DNA of 64,000 nucleotides from UMGS1696 sp964634795 (GTDB lineage: Bacteria > Bacillota > Clostridia > Oscillospirales > CAG-272), in the NCBI GenBank assembly GCA_964634795.1, contig CAZWLL010000004.1, forward strand, positions 1-64,000, in the 5' to 3' direction. Both the position numbers and the translations under genes were made by a program. Positions within the stretch are counted from its first letter, which is position 1. Every line of letters begins with the position of its first letter. Below are positions 28,783 through 36,855 of the stretch, piece after piece. Below the pieces are notes generated by a model. It was not told the origin of the DNA. It saw only the letters and a program-made list of their open reading frames with translations, and did no database searches.

Positions 28783-30321
28783 TTATTCTGCGTCTTCTAT
28801 ATTCTGTACGGTGCGGTCGATGTTCTTCTGAACGAGCTTCTGCTTGCTCTTGAGCCATGACGCGACATTCTTGTCGGCTGTGTCACCGAGTGAGAGGTAG
28901 TCGGATGAGAAGTTGCCGAAGTTGTAGATGTGCATCGGGTCGAATACACGGTTGTTTATGATAATGTCGAGCATATCCGCGCTTTCCGCATCACGCGAAT
29001 TTTTGGTTTTCAGTGATGTTTCGATGTATTCGGGAATGAGTGTGTAGTATGATTCGGCGGAAAGTGCTTCAAGTATAAGTCCGACCTCGTCAAGCTTATC
29101 TCCCGTGAGGGTTATCGGAATTGACGGAAGTCCCGTTATGTAACGTGAGACCATGCTGTAGTAATTGTCCTGTGATTCCTCGTATTTCGGAATGGGGAGA
29201 ATACCGAAATCGGTATCGCTCGCGCGCATGTTCGTTACCTCGTCAAGACGCATCCAGAAGAAAAGTCCGTATCCCTGCTCGAAAAGCTGACGGTAGTAGT
29301 TGTCATCCTGATTTGATATAAGATGGTGGTTCATAAACCAAGGCTGATTCATGAGGTCAATGATTTTTTCGGTTACGTTAATGTCACGCTCCGAGCCGAA
29401 GGTGAGCTCAAACACTCCGTCGCTGTTCTTTGAAACCATGCTTCCGCCGGAACCGTAGAAGAATGATTCAGTAACGTCACGCGCACCGAGGAAACCGTAA
29501 ATATCTTCCTCGGGTGTCATCTCTCCGTCACCGTTCAAATCCTGCATTACCGTCTCGGCAATAGAGGAGAGCTTGTCATATGTCCACTTTCCCTCTCGAA
29601 CTACAGTGTAAGGGTCTTCGATTTGATTGTTCGACGCAATTGTTTTGTTGAATGCGATAGCGGCGGTAGCATCCTTGTCGTTTACGTTGAGCGCGGTTGC
29701 GGCACAGGGAAGATAACCCTTTGTCGTGAGAGCTTCAACGGAGTTTTGATCCCACCACGGTTTTGTAAGGTCAATGTAGTTGACCTTGTGCAGATTGTGA
29801 AGCTGTGCGCCGGTGAAAAGCGACGATGCCTCGTTAAGTCTCGGGTATACTACATCGTAGTTTGTTTCGCCTGCGGAAATCTCTGTGTTGATGGTCTTTA
29901 CTATAGTGCTGTCGGAAACTCTTTCAAGTCCGATTTTTACCTTGTACGCATCCTCAATCTTGAGGTTTCTGTTGAATACGGTGTCGTTTATAGCCTCGCC
30001 CGTGATTTCGTCAGCTGTGATATCACGGTACTTCCTTACGGTTTCGGACCATCCGTCTCTGTTCCATACGAGAAAGAGTATTTCATCGTCCTCGTAATCC
30101 GCTTCGGTCGGAATGTCCGGAGAAATGCGTTCTTCCTCTGTTTCCGTTTCACTTTCGGTTTCGGCTTCACTTGCGTTTTCGGTTGCGTTAACCGTTTCGC
30201 TGACGGTTTCGGGTGAATCCGATGCTGCGGTTTCGGTGTCGTTATCACTGCTTTCCGCGCATGACGAGAGAAGCATCATAACAGCAAGCGCCAAGGATAA
30301 GGCTTTTGTTTTCTTTTTCAT
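28783..30321 (-). CDS. Extracellular solute-binding lipoprotein, paralog 2
   Basis: The 512-residue protein begins MKKKTKALSLALAVMMLL with lipobox LSSC, then an extremely Glu/Thr/Ser-rich spacer (about residues 28-68). The body has a solute-binding-protein layout: FLVWNRDGW, GEAINDTVFNRNLKIED, TKPWWDQNSVEAL, REGKWTYDKLSS, a D-x-N-x-D-G loop (DLNGDGEMTPEEDIYG) that may bind calcium, and YTLIPEYIETSLKTKNSRD near the C-terminus. It is closest to paralogs 3 and 4. GGAG lies 7 nt before the ATG and a promoter TTGATT-18-TATAAT is visible upstream. No ABC permease or ATPase is nearby, so it must share a transporter encoded elsewhere or act as a free binding lipoprotein (inference). Confidence 0.88.
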   Translation of the reverse strand: MKKKTKALSLALAVMMLLSSCAESSDNDTETAASDSPETVSETVNATENASEAETESETETEEERISPDIPTEADYEDDEILFLVWNRDGWSETVRKYRDITADEITGEAINDTVFNRNLKIEDAYKVKIGLERVSDSTIVKTINTEISAGETNYDVVYPRLNEASSLFTGAQLHNLHKVNYIDLTKPWWDQNSVEALTTKGYLPCAATALNVNDKDATAAIAFNKTIASNNQIEDPYTVVREGKWTYDKLSSIAETVMQDLNGDGEMTPEEDIYGFLGARDVTESFFYGSGGSMVSKNSDGVFELTFGSERDINVTEKIIDLMNQPWFMNHHLISNQDDNYYRQLFEQGYGLFFWMRLDEVTNMRASDTDFGILPIPKYEESQDNYYSMVSRYITGLPSIPITLTGDKLDEVGLILEALSAESYYTLIPEYIETSLKTKNSRDAESADMLDIIINNRVFDPMHIYNFGNFSSDYLSLGDTADKNVASWLKSKQKLVQKNIDRTVQNIEDAE

Positions 30322-30451
30322 TGGGTACTCCGGAATATTATGTGAAATGTTTGGATTTTTGTTAATTTCCGCTGTTTATTATAATATGCGGCAGCGAAAA
30401 AATCAATATAAGGCAGGTAAAATTAAAGTCGTGAAAACGCTGCTTTAATGT

Positions 30452-30480
30452 TGAATTTGCATGGAAAGTATGCAAATTCA
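30452..30480. other. Perfect 11-bp hairpin upstream of solute-binding protein paralog 2
   Basis: Arms TGAATTTGCAT (30452-30462) and ATGCAAATTCA (30470-30480) with loop GGAAAGT. It lies between a repeat pair and the promoter of paralog 2, so it may be an operator or a transcript-end hairpin. Confidence 0.4.
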
Positions 30481-30504
30481 GGCATTTTAACGTATGAAAA
30501 GAGC

Positions 30505-30565
30505 TATTCGGTGAATTCTTAGTAAAACGCAGGAAACCGAATTATTCGGTCAATTCTTATTAAAA
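30505..30565. repeat. Pair of 23-bp direct repeats (38-bp period)
   Basis: Two copies starting TATTCGGT at 30505 and 30543 and continuing with AATTCTTA. On the minus strand they carry ACCGAATA, the motif also seen in the repeats after glyA and the fucosidase gene. They lie just beyond the terminator of paralog 3. Confidence 0.6.
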
Positions 30566-30570
30566 AACAA

Positions 30571-30611
30571 AAAAGCGGAATATGCCCGAATCGGTGCGAA
30601 ATTCCGCTTTT
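30571..30611. terminator. Terminator of solute-binding protein paralog 3
   Basis: Eleven-base arms AAAAGCGGAAT (30571-30581) and ATTCCGCTTTT (30601-30611), with T-runs on both strands. On the minus strand it comes after array C. Confidence 0.8.
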
Positions 30612-30659
30612 TATTTTAATTTATCGTAATAAAGTCAGCCTATCCGTATTCAAATCCAA

Positions 30660-31021
30660 GCCGGACAAACGGAGAATTTTCAGTCATGAAAATTCTCGAG
30701 GCGGCGGCGGTTGCCTGTACTATTCAGCTGCGGATTATCCGCCGACATCAGTCTAAAGCCTGAAAAACGGAGAATTTTCAGTCATGAAAATTCTCGAGGA
30801 GGCGGCGGTTGTCTGTACTATTCAGCTGCGGATTATCCGCCGACATCAGTCTAAAGCCTGAAAAACGNNNNNNNNNNNNNNNNNNNNNNNNNNNNNNNNN
30901 NNNNNNNNNNNNNNNNNNNNNNNNNNNNNNNNNNNNNNNNNNNNNNNNNNNNNNNNNNNNNNNNNNNTCTCGAGGAGGCGGCGGTTGTCTGTACTATTCA
31001 GCTGCGGATTATCCGCCGACA
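30660..31021 (-). repeat. Gene-end composite repeat array C after solute-binding protein paralog 3 (98-bp period, 100-N gap at 30868-30967)
   Basis: Two complete 98-bp units (30672-30769, 30770-30867) precede the gap and a partial unit follows it, ending at the stop codon of paralog 3; a degenerate unit lies before 30672. Each unit has a hairpin (GAGAATTTTC with GAAAATTCTC, 6-nt loop) and a core which in gene orientation reads GTCGGCGGATAATCC, then GCAGCTGAATAGTACAG, then CCGCCGCC, with complementary GC ends. The 55 bases after the gap match the preceding unit exactly and then diverge, so internal copies are missing from the assembly. Confidence 0.9.
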
Positions 31022-32545
31022 TTATTCTGCTTCCGACATAGCGTCGAGAAGTCTTTCGATGCTCTTGCTTACGATTTTTTCCTTTGATTTGATAAGGGAC
31101 GCTATATCCTTGTTGTTCGCATCGGCGGCATCCATGATGGCGTCTCCGAAGTTCGCGAAGCTGTATACGTTCATCGGGTCGAATACACGGTTGTTCAGAA
31201 TTATATCGAGCATGTCCGCGCTTTCCGCGTCACGTGAGTTCTTTGTCTTAAGAGAGGTTTCAATGTATTCGGGAATGAGCGTGTAGTGTGACTCGGCCGC
31301 TAATGCCTCGAGAATCATGCCGACCTCGGATAATTCGTCGCCCGCACATGTAATCGGAATGGACATAAGTCCCGTCGTGTGCTGCGAAACAAGGCTGTAA
31401 TAGTTGTCCTGAGCTTCATCGTATTTCGGAATCGGAATAATGCCGAAATCAGCCTCACCCGCTCTCATGTTCGTAACATCGTCAAGACGCATCCAGAAGA
31501 AAAGTCCGTGACCTGTTTCGAAAATCTGACGGTAGAGAATGTCGCTCTGGTCAGTCCATGCGTGGTGGTTGAAATACCATACACTGTTTACAATGTCGAT
31601 ACCCTTGGTAACGGCATCAATGTCACGCTCTGTACCGAATGAGAAAATAAATTCATCATCCTCGTTCTTTGTGACAAACTGTGAGCCCGAACCGTGATAG
31701 AGAGAGTCGATAACGTCACGTCCGCCGAGGAAGCCGTATATGTCATCGGGAGTCATTGTGCCGTCACCGTTTGAGTCGTTGTATGTCGCCTCGGCAAGCT
31801 CGGCAAGCTTGTCGTATGTCCATTTGCCCTCACGCACGAGTGTGTATATGTCCTCAAGCTGGTTGTTCGACGCAATAGTCTTGTTGAAGGCGATAGCGGC
31901 GGTAGCGTCCTTGTCGTTTACATTAATCGATGTGGAAACAAGCGGGAGAATGCCCATGGTCGAGAGGGAGTTTATGGAGTTCTGATCCCACCACGGCTGT
32001 GAAAGGTCAATGTTCGGAACATTGAAGAGATTGTGAAAATATGACTTTTGAATAAGCGCGGGAGCGGAGGAGAGTACCTGGTATACTACATCATATGTGT
32101 TGTCTCCCGATGTAACCTGCTGATCGACAGTGGACGCGATTTCCGTGCTCTGCTCAAGCTGAAGCGCGATTTTTACATTGTACGCATCCTCTATTTTTAT
32201 GTTTCTGTTGTATACCGCGTCGTTGATGGCCTCACCTGTGAGCCCCTCCGAGTAAATGTCACGGCTCTGACGTACGGTTTCCGTCCATGCGCTGTTGTAC
32301 CAGTGCAGGAATGTTATCGTGTCGCCTCCGAAATCGGCGGATTCGGGAATGTTCGGCTTGATTCGCTCTTCTTCCGTCTCATCTGTTTCCTCGGACGCGG
32401 CGGTTTCATCCGCTGTCGAAAGCTGTACGCTTTCCGTTTCTTCAGTACTTTCCGCCTCCTGTGAATTGTCAGAGCATGAGGTGAATGAAGAAATAAGCAT
32501 TAATATCGCAATAAGCAAGGATATCTTTTTTTTCTGACCGTTCAT
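31022..32545 (-). CDS. Extracellular solute-binding lipoprotein, paralog 3
   Basis: The 507-residue protein has a lipoprotein signal (KKKISLLIAILMLI, lipobox FTSC) and a Glu/Thr/Ser-rich spacer. It shares with paralogs 2 and 4 the segments FLHWYNSAWTETVRQSRD, GEAINDAVYNRNIKIEDAYNVKI, SQPWWDQNSINSL, AFNKTIASNNQLEDIYTLVREG, a D-x-N-x-D-G loop, and SHYTLIPEYIETSLKTKNSRD with NNRVFDPMNVYSF. An AAGGAC site precedes the ATG and a promoter lies 83 bp upstream. The stop codon is followed directly by repeat array C. Ligand unknown; no transporter partner in the window. Confidence 0.88.
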   Translation of the reverse strand: MNGQKKKISLLIAILMLISSFTSCSDNSQEAESTEETESVQLSTADETAASEETDETEEERIKPNIPESADFGGDTITFLHWYNSAWTETVRQSRDIYSEGLTGEAINDAVYNRNIKIEDAYNVKIALQLEQSTEIASTVDQQVTSGDNTYDVVYQVLSSAPALIQKSYFHNLFNVPNIDLSQPWWDQNSINSLSTMGILPLVSTSINVNDKDATAAIAFNKTIASNNQLEDIYTLVREGKWTYDKLAELAEATYNDSNGDGTMTPDDIYGFLGGRDVIDSLYHGSGSQFVTKNEDDEFIFSFGTERDIDAVTKGIDIVNSVWYFNHHAWTDQSDILYRQIFETGHGLFFWMRLDDVTNMRAGEADFGIIPIPKYDEAQDNYYSLVSQHTTGLMSIPITCAGDELSEVGMILEALAAESHYTLIPEYIETSLKTKNSRDAESADMLDIILNNRVFDPMNVYSFANFGDAIMDAADANNKDIASLIKSKEKIVSKSIERLLDAMSEAE

Positions 32546-32627
32546 GATATACCGTCCTTAATTGTAAGTTGTAGTTGTGAGATATATTATTGCGGCTTTC
32601 GCATAGGCATCGCGAAACCGACACAGA

Positions 32628-32656
32628 ATTATAACATTACGATAGGATGCAATCAA
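32628..32656 (-). promoter_or_regulatory. Promoter of solute-binding protein paralog 3
   Basis: Read on the minus strand: TTGATT (32651-32656), a 17-bp spacer, TATAAT (32628-32633). Confidence 0.75.
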
Positions 32657-32708
32657 GATTAATGTGTGACGTCAAATTCGGATTTGTGTTAAAAATTCTC
32701 GAAAAATA

Positions 32709-32736
32709 AAAACGAGCCTTCGAAAAGACTCGTTTT
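32709..32736 (-). terminator. Terminator of solute-binding protein paralog 4
   Basis: Arms AAAACGAG (32709-32716) and CTCGTTTT (32729-32736), extended inward by imperfect pairing, with T-runs on both strands. It follows array D in the direction of transcription. Confidence 0.75.
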
Positions 32737-32786
32737 AATAGGTTTGGGCTATTTAAGCTTCGCAAAATTTCAAGCCAAACGCGAAA

Positions 32787-33215
32787 GCGGGGTGGTATTC
32801 TACACTATCAGACTAAAGCTTATCCCCGTTAAGTTCAAGCCAAACGCAGGAGCTTGCGCGTTTACCGAAGGTAAGCGCAAGCTCGAGAGCGGGGTGGTAT
32901 TCTACACTATTCAGCTAAAGCTTATCCCCGTNNNNNNNNNNNNNNNNNNNNNNNNNNNNNNNNNNNNNNNNNNNNNNNNNNNNNNNNNNNNNNNNNNNNN
33001 NNNNNNNNNNNNNNNNNNNNNNNNNNNNNNNCAAGCTCGAGAGCGGGGTGGTATTCTACACTATTCAGCTAAAGCTTATCCCCGCTAAGTTCAAGCCAAA
33101 CGCAGGAGCTTGCGCGTTTACCAAAGGTAATGTTCAAACATCTATGATGTTTGAACAAGTGCAAGCTCGAGAGCGGGGTGGTATTCTACACTATTCAGCT
33201 AAAGCTTATCCCCGC
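32787..33215 (-). repeat. Gene-end composite repeat array D after solute-binding protein paralog 4 (about 102-bp period, 100-N gap at 32932-33031)
   Basis: The core starts GCGGGGTGGTATTC on the + strand at 32787, 32889, 33043 and 33173; in gene orientation it reads GCGGGGATAAGCTTTAGC then TGAATAGTGTAGAATACC and closes with CCCCGC, giving complementary ends. Between cores is a hairpin with arms GAGCTTGCGC and GCGCAAGCTC (32850-32859, 32875-32884). In the copy nearest the gene a second perfect hairpin (TGTTCAAACAT, 33131-33141, with its complement at 33147-33157) is inserted into the first, lengthening that spacing to 130 bp. The array touches the stop codon of paralog 4. The flanks of the N-run are repeat sequence. 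Confidence 0.9.
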
Positions 33216-34751
33216 TCATTGTTGTGCTTCGTTAGCTGCGATAAGACCGTTGATTGTCTTTTCCATAGACTTTTCGACAATCTTCTGCTTCTTCTGGAGG
33301 AAGGACGAAATGTCGGTGTTGTTTTCTTTGCCGAGGGACTGGAATGAATCGGCAAATGAACCGAAGTTGTAGTAAAGTACGGGGTCGAATACACGGTTGT
33401 TGATGATTATGTCGAGCATGTCGGCACTTTCGGCATCACGTGAGTTCTTTGTCTTAAGTGATGTCTCGATGTATTCGGGAATGAGCGTGTAGTATGATTC
33501 GGCGGAGAGAGCCTCTATTATCATACCAACCTCGGAGAGCTTGTCGCCTGTGATGGAAATCGGAACGGAGAGAATACCGGTTGTGTGCTGAGATACCATG
33601 TTGTAGTAGCTGTCCTGGCTTTCTTCATACTTAGGTGTCGGAAGAATACCGAAATCAACATCGCTGGCTCTCATGTTTGTAACCTCATCAAGACGCATCC
33701 AGAAGAACAGACCGTGTCCTTCCTCAAAGAGCTGCGTATAGTATATGTCGTCGGTGTTGTCTATCATGTGGTGGTTCATAAACCACTTCTGGTTCATAAG
33801 ATTTACTACGGCAACGGTAGCGCTTATATCTCTTTCTGAGCCGTATGTGAATGAGAACAATCCCGAATCGTCATGCGTTACAATACGTCCGCCGGAGCCG
33901 AAATAGAACGCCGACATAACGTCGTTAGCACCGAGGAAACCGTAGAGGTCTTCATCGGGAGTCATTTCTCCGTCACCGTTCAGATCCTGATATGTTGCCT
34001 CGGCAAGCTCGGACAGCTTGTCGTATGTCCATTTGCCTTCACGAACGAGCGTGTAAATATCCTCAAGCTGTGCGTTGGAGGCGATAGTCTTGTTGAATGC
34101 TACGGCAGCGGTAGCGTCCTTGTCGTTGATGTTTATAGCGCTTGCGACAGCGGGAAGATATCCGCCGCAGTCCATAGCTTCGATTGAGCTCTGGTCATAC
34201 CAGGGCTGAGTGAGATCTATGTTCGGTACCTTTCTAAGATTGTAGAAGTATCCGTTCTGGTAAAGCGAGGGTGCCTCGTAAAGTCTCGGATATACAACAT
34301 CGTATGTGTCGGCACCGGCTGTTACTTCCTGAGATACAGCTGACGAAATCTGATCGATAGCCATTGTTTCGAGAGCGATTTTAACATTGTACGCTTCCTC
34401 AATCTTAATGTTTCTGTTGTATACGGTATCGTTGATGGCTTCACCGCTGATTCCGTCGGAATAAATGTCACGGCACTGACGTACGGTGTTTGCCCATGAC
34501 GCGAGCTCCCAGAACAGGAAGTTGATTTCGTCTCCGCCGTAATCTGCGCTTGTCGGAATGTTCGGCTTAATGCGCTCCTCTTCTGTCTCCGCTGTTTCCT
34601 CTGCTTCATCGGAACCGCTTACGGATGCGGCTGTCTCGTCCGTGTTGCCTGTCGTTTCGCTGTTTGTACCGCCGTCCGAACATGACGCGAAGGAAGACAT
34701 TGCAAGCATTGACGCAAGAATAAGAGCAAGAGCTTTTGTGCTTTTTTTCAT
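33216..34751 (-). CDS. Extracellular solute-binding lipoprotein, paralog 4
   Basis: The 511-residue protein begins MKKSTKALALILASMLAM with lipobox FASC and a Thr/Glu-rich spacer. It is the closest relative of paralog 2 (DLNGDGEMTPDEDLYGFLGA, NMRASDVDFGILPTPKYEES, YTLIPEYIETSLKTKNSRD) and also matches paralog 3. The start at 34751 is supported by AGGAG 8 nt upstream; the longer frame to 34817 would run through the operator. Upstream lie a good promoter and the palindrome AACTAATAAATAGTT, placed between promoter and gene where a bound protein could block transcription. The stop is followed immediately by array D. Confidence 0.88.
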   Translation of the reverse strand: MKKSTKALALILASMLAMSSFASCSDGGTNSETTGNTDETAASVSGSDEAEETAETEEERIKPNIPTSADYGGDEINFLFWELASWANTVRQCRDIYSDGISGEAINDTVYNRNIKIEEAYNVKIALETMAIDQISSAVSQEVTAGADTYDVVYPRLYEAPSLYQNGYFYNLRKVPNIDLTQPWYDQSSIEAMDCGGYLPAVASAININDKDATAAVAFNKTIASNAQLEDIYTLVREGKWTYDKLSELAEATYQDLNGDGEMTPDEDLYGFLGANDVMSAFYFGSGGRIVTHDDSGLFSFTYGSERDISATVAVVNLMNQKWFMNHHMIDNTDDIYYTQLFEEGHGLFFWMRLDEVTNMRASDVDFGILPTPKYEESQDSYYNMVSQHTTGILSVPISITGDKLSEVGMIIEALSAESYYTLIPEYIETSLKTKNSRDAESADMLDIIINNRVFDPVLYYNFGSFADSFQSLGKENNTDISSFLQKKQKIVEKSMEKTINGLIAANEAQQ

Positions 34752-34781
34752 GTTAATTCTCCTTTTATTATGTAAACATAA

Positions 34782-34796
34782 AACTAATAAATAGTT
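34782..34796. promoter_or_regulatory. Palindromic operator-like site upstream of solute-binding protein paralog 4
   Basis: AACTAATAAATAGTT, with arms AACTA and TAGTT around a 5-nt spacer. It is identical to the 15-mers at 36706-36720 and 60907-60921, and lies about 27 bp downstream of the -10 box of this gene. Confidence 0.65.
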
Positions 34797-34822
34797 AGCT
34801 GCTTGACATTTTCGCATATTTC

Positions 34823-34851
34823 AGTATAACATTTAAAGAGAAAAAAGTCAA
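34823..34851 (-). promoter_or_regulatory. Promoter of solute-binding protein paralog 4
   Basis: Read on the minus strand: TTGACT (34846-34851), a 17-bp spacer, TATACT (34823-34828). Both boxes are identical to those of paralog 5. Confidence 0.78.
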
Positions 34852-34898
34852 GACAGTACACTCGAATTTACATTTCTTATAAATTAATTAAACAAACG

Positions 34899-34926
34899 AA
34901 AAGAGACCGCATACGCAGTCTCTTTT
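34899..34926 (-). terminator. Terminator of solute-binding protein paralog 5
   Basis: Nine-base arms AAAAGAGAC (34899-34907) and GTCTCTTTT (34918-34926), with T-rich sequence on both strands. It follows array E in the direction of transcription. Confidence 0.78.
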
Positions 34927-34959
34927 TATGATGTATTACATGAGGTTTATTTCTTAACT

Positions 34960-35194
34960 TTAAAACTGAAGAGTATCCCCACTAAGTTTCAAGCCAAACG
35001 CAGGAGCTTGCGCGTTTGCCGCAAGGCAAACGGGCAAGCTCGGGAGCGGGGTGGTATTCTTAATTATAAAACTGAAGAGTATCCCCACTAAGTTTCAAGC
35101 CAAACGCAGGAGCTTGCGCGTTTGCCGCAAAGCAAACGTGCAAGCTCGGGAGCGGGGTGGTATTCTTAATTATATAGCTGAAGAGTATCCCCGC
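34960..35194 (-). repeat. Gene-end composite repeat array E after solute-binding protein paralog 5 (106-bp period)
   Basis: GAGTATCCCC recurs at 34971, 35077 and 35183, exactly 106 bp apart. Each full unit has a hairpin with GAGCTTG arms around TTTGCCGCAA-type sequence and the core, which in gene orientation reads GCGGGGATACTCTTCAGC, TATATAATTAAGAATACC and CCCCGC. The last core touches the stop codon of paralog 5. The spacer AAGCCAAACGCAGGAGCTTG is shared with array D, so D and E are close relatives. This is the one long array without a gap, because its copies differ at several bases. Confidence 0.9.
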
Positions 35195-36670
35195 TCAGTC
35201 TTCCAGTTCATTCATTGTCTCAAGGAACTTCTCGAGAGCCTTTGCCGTTACCTTGCTCTTGCTTTGAATGTATGATGCGACTTCCTTGGTTGACGTTCCG
35301 AGATCACTCAGTATGTTTTGCATCTGGAGATCATATGAGAACGAGAACGCGATTGTTCTTGTGTCGGCAATGAGCTGAAGCATTTCCGCGTCATCGGCAG
35401 AGTCAGCCGCACGAGCTTTCATTGCAACCTCGAAGTATGCGGGAAGCACGTTCTGATAGTTGTAGCAGCTGATAGCCTCGCACAGCGTTCCGACTGTCGT
35501 GAGCTGTTCTTCCGATGCTACCGTCTGAGGTATGCCCCACAACAGGTCTGTACAGCAGTTGATATAGTTTTCCTGATATTCGTCGTATTTCGGTGTAGGA
35601 AGGAAGCCGTAGCGCATCTCGGTAAGACGATAATAATCGTATGCGTCGCCGATTTGTCCGTAGCAGAAGAGATTCATTCCTGTTTGGAATGCGGTTTCAC
35701 CGAAGCCTACGTCGGTTGTCTGGTAAAAATCATTCGACTGAATCAGACTTCTCCACTTTTGTACGAATGTGTCGATTTTGTCCTGATCTACGTCAAGGTA
35801 TATACTGCCGTCTTCAGCATGACGGTATATCGGAATGTCCTGTGCTTCCTGTAAGCAGTAGTAGGTTTGTGATCCCGTTACAAACGCGATTCTGTCGCTG
35901 TTGGCAGTGTATACACCGTCGCCGTCAAGATCCTGCGACATGCCGAAGGTTCTCTCGAATAGAGCATCCGTTGTCCATTTGCCCTCACGTACAAGGTCGT
36001 ACGGAATTTCCATACCAATGGATTCGGCATAATCCTTGTTTACTATGATGGCTCTTGTCCAGTGAAGACCGAGATATGACAGATAGCTTGACGCGCAGAA
36101 AAGTCTGTTTCCGATAGAGAGCGATTCTACCGTCTCGGGCCACCAAGGCTGGTCGAAATCAAACTGATCAACTGCCGAGAGATTGCGGTAACAGCCTGCC
36201 TTAACATTACCGATTGTGGTGCGGTCGTGGTTGATTGTTATGTCGTACGCATTGTCGCCGGCGTTAACGCAGCTTGTTACTGCTGTTCCGAGGTCTCCGC
36301 CGTCATCGAACTCTATCGATTCGTATTTTACATTGAAACGGTCCTCAATGTACGTCATCGATTCGTAAAGGGCATCGTTTACGGGGTTGCCCGTGAGCTC
36401 GGCATACATTACACGGTTCGCACCGTAGTCTCCGCCGAACATGCATGACGCAATGCGGAAGGTGTAGCCGCCGAAATCGGGATTGCCGAGTCCGTCGTCG
36501 ATCTGCGTTTCCTCGGGTTCTGTCTCAGCCACGGTTTCCTCAGCCGATGCCGCGGTTTCCGTTGTATCGGCTGTCGTTTCCTCGTTTGTTCCGCTGTTCG
36601 AGCAGGACGCGAAGGATGACACGGTGAGTACTGCCGCGAGAATGAGAGAAAGCATTCTTGTTTTTTTCAT
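35195..36670 (-). CDS. Extracellular solute-binding lipoprotein, paralog 5
   Basis: The 491-residue protein begins MKKTRMLSLILAAVLTV with lipobox FASC and a Glu/Thr/Ala-rich spacer. It is the most divergent of the four neighbours: DFGGYTFRIASCMFGGDYG, LTGNPVNDALYESMTYIEDRF, DQPWWPETVESL, a D-x-D-x-D-G loop (DLDGDGVYTANSDRIAF), YGFLPTPKYDEYQENYI and LPAYFEVAMKARAADSADD in place of the conserved IPEYIETSLKTKNSRD. The folding pattern is the same and the ligand may differ. AGGAG precedes the ATG; promoter and palindrome are arranged as for paralog 4. The stop is followed at once by array E. No permease is present. Confidence 0.88.
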   Translation of the reverse strand: MKKTRMLSLILAAVLTVSSFASCSNSGTNEETTADTTETAASAEETVAETEPEETQIDDGLGNPDFGGYTFRIASCMFGGDYGANRVMYAELTGNPVNDALYESMTYIEDRFNVKYESIEFDDGGDLGTAVTSCVNAGDNAYDITINHDRTTIGNVKAGCYRNLSAVDQFDFDQPWWPETVESLSIGNRLFCASSYLSYLGLHWTRAIIVNKDYAESIGMEIPYDLVREGKWTTDALFERTFGMSQDLDGDGVYTANSDRIAFVTGSQTYYCLQEAQDIPIYRHAEDGSIYLDVDQDKIDTFVQKWRSLIQSNDFYQTTDVGFGETAFQTGMNLFCYGQIGDAYDYYRLTEMRYGFLPTPKYDEYQENYINCCTDLLWGIPQTVASEEQLTTVGTLCEAISCYNYQNVLPAYFEVAMKARAADSADDAEMLQLIADTRTIAFSFSYDLQMQNILSDLGTSTKEVASYIQSKSKVTAKALEKFLETMNELED

Positions 36671-36702
36671 TGTTGATTCTCCTTTGCAAAATCAGGTTTG
36701 TG

Positions 36703-36723
36703 CATAACTAATAAATAGTTATG
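36703..36723. promoter_or_regulatory. Palindromic operator-like site upstream of solute-binding protein paralog 5
   Basis: Arms CATAACTA (36703-36710) and TAGTTATG (36716-36723) around ATAAA; contains the shared 15-mer AACTAATAAATAGTT. It is the longest and most symmetric of the sites and lies about 26 bp downstream of the -10 box. Confidence 0.68.
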
Positions 36724-36748
36724 TGAAAACCGGTATAAAGTTTAATTC

Positions 36749-36777
36749 AGTATAGCACTTGCGATAAAAAAAGTCAA
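36749..36777 (-). promoter_or_regulatory. Promoter of solute-binding protein paralog 5
   Basis: Read on the minus strand: TTGACT (36772-36777), a 17-bp spacer, TATACT (36749-36754). Confidence 0.78.
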
Positions 36778-36824
36778 CGATTAACGATAATTTGTTGATA
36801 TAATAAATTCTGCTTCTTAAAAAA

Positions 36825-36851
36825 AACAGAAAGTGCTCGGCACTTTCTGTT
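36825..36851. terminator. Terminator of the ribF-dacF-like operon
   Basis: Twelve-base arms AACAGAAAGTGC (36825-36836) and GCACTTTCTGTT (36840-36851), loop TCG, with T-runs on both strands. Confidence 0.88.
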
Positions 36852-36855
36852 TTTT

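Noticed and set aside
32744..33347. Short reading frames running through arrays D and E (peptides with repeated GVVFYTIQLKLIP)
   Set aside because: They arise from the repeat itself, have no ribosome sites, cross N-runs, and oppose the direction of the nearest genes.
23541..35194. Tandem repeats resembling a CRISPR array
   Set aside because: Periods are 93-111 bp, the units repeat as a whole, the parts between cores are hairpins repeated or related rather than unique spacers, and no cas gene is near.
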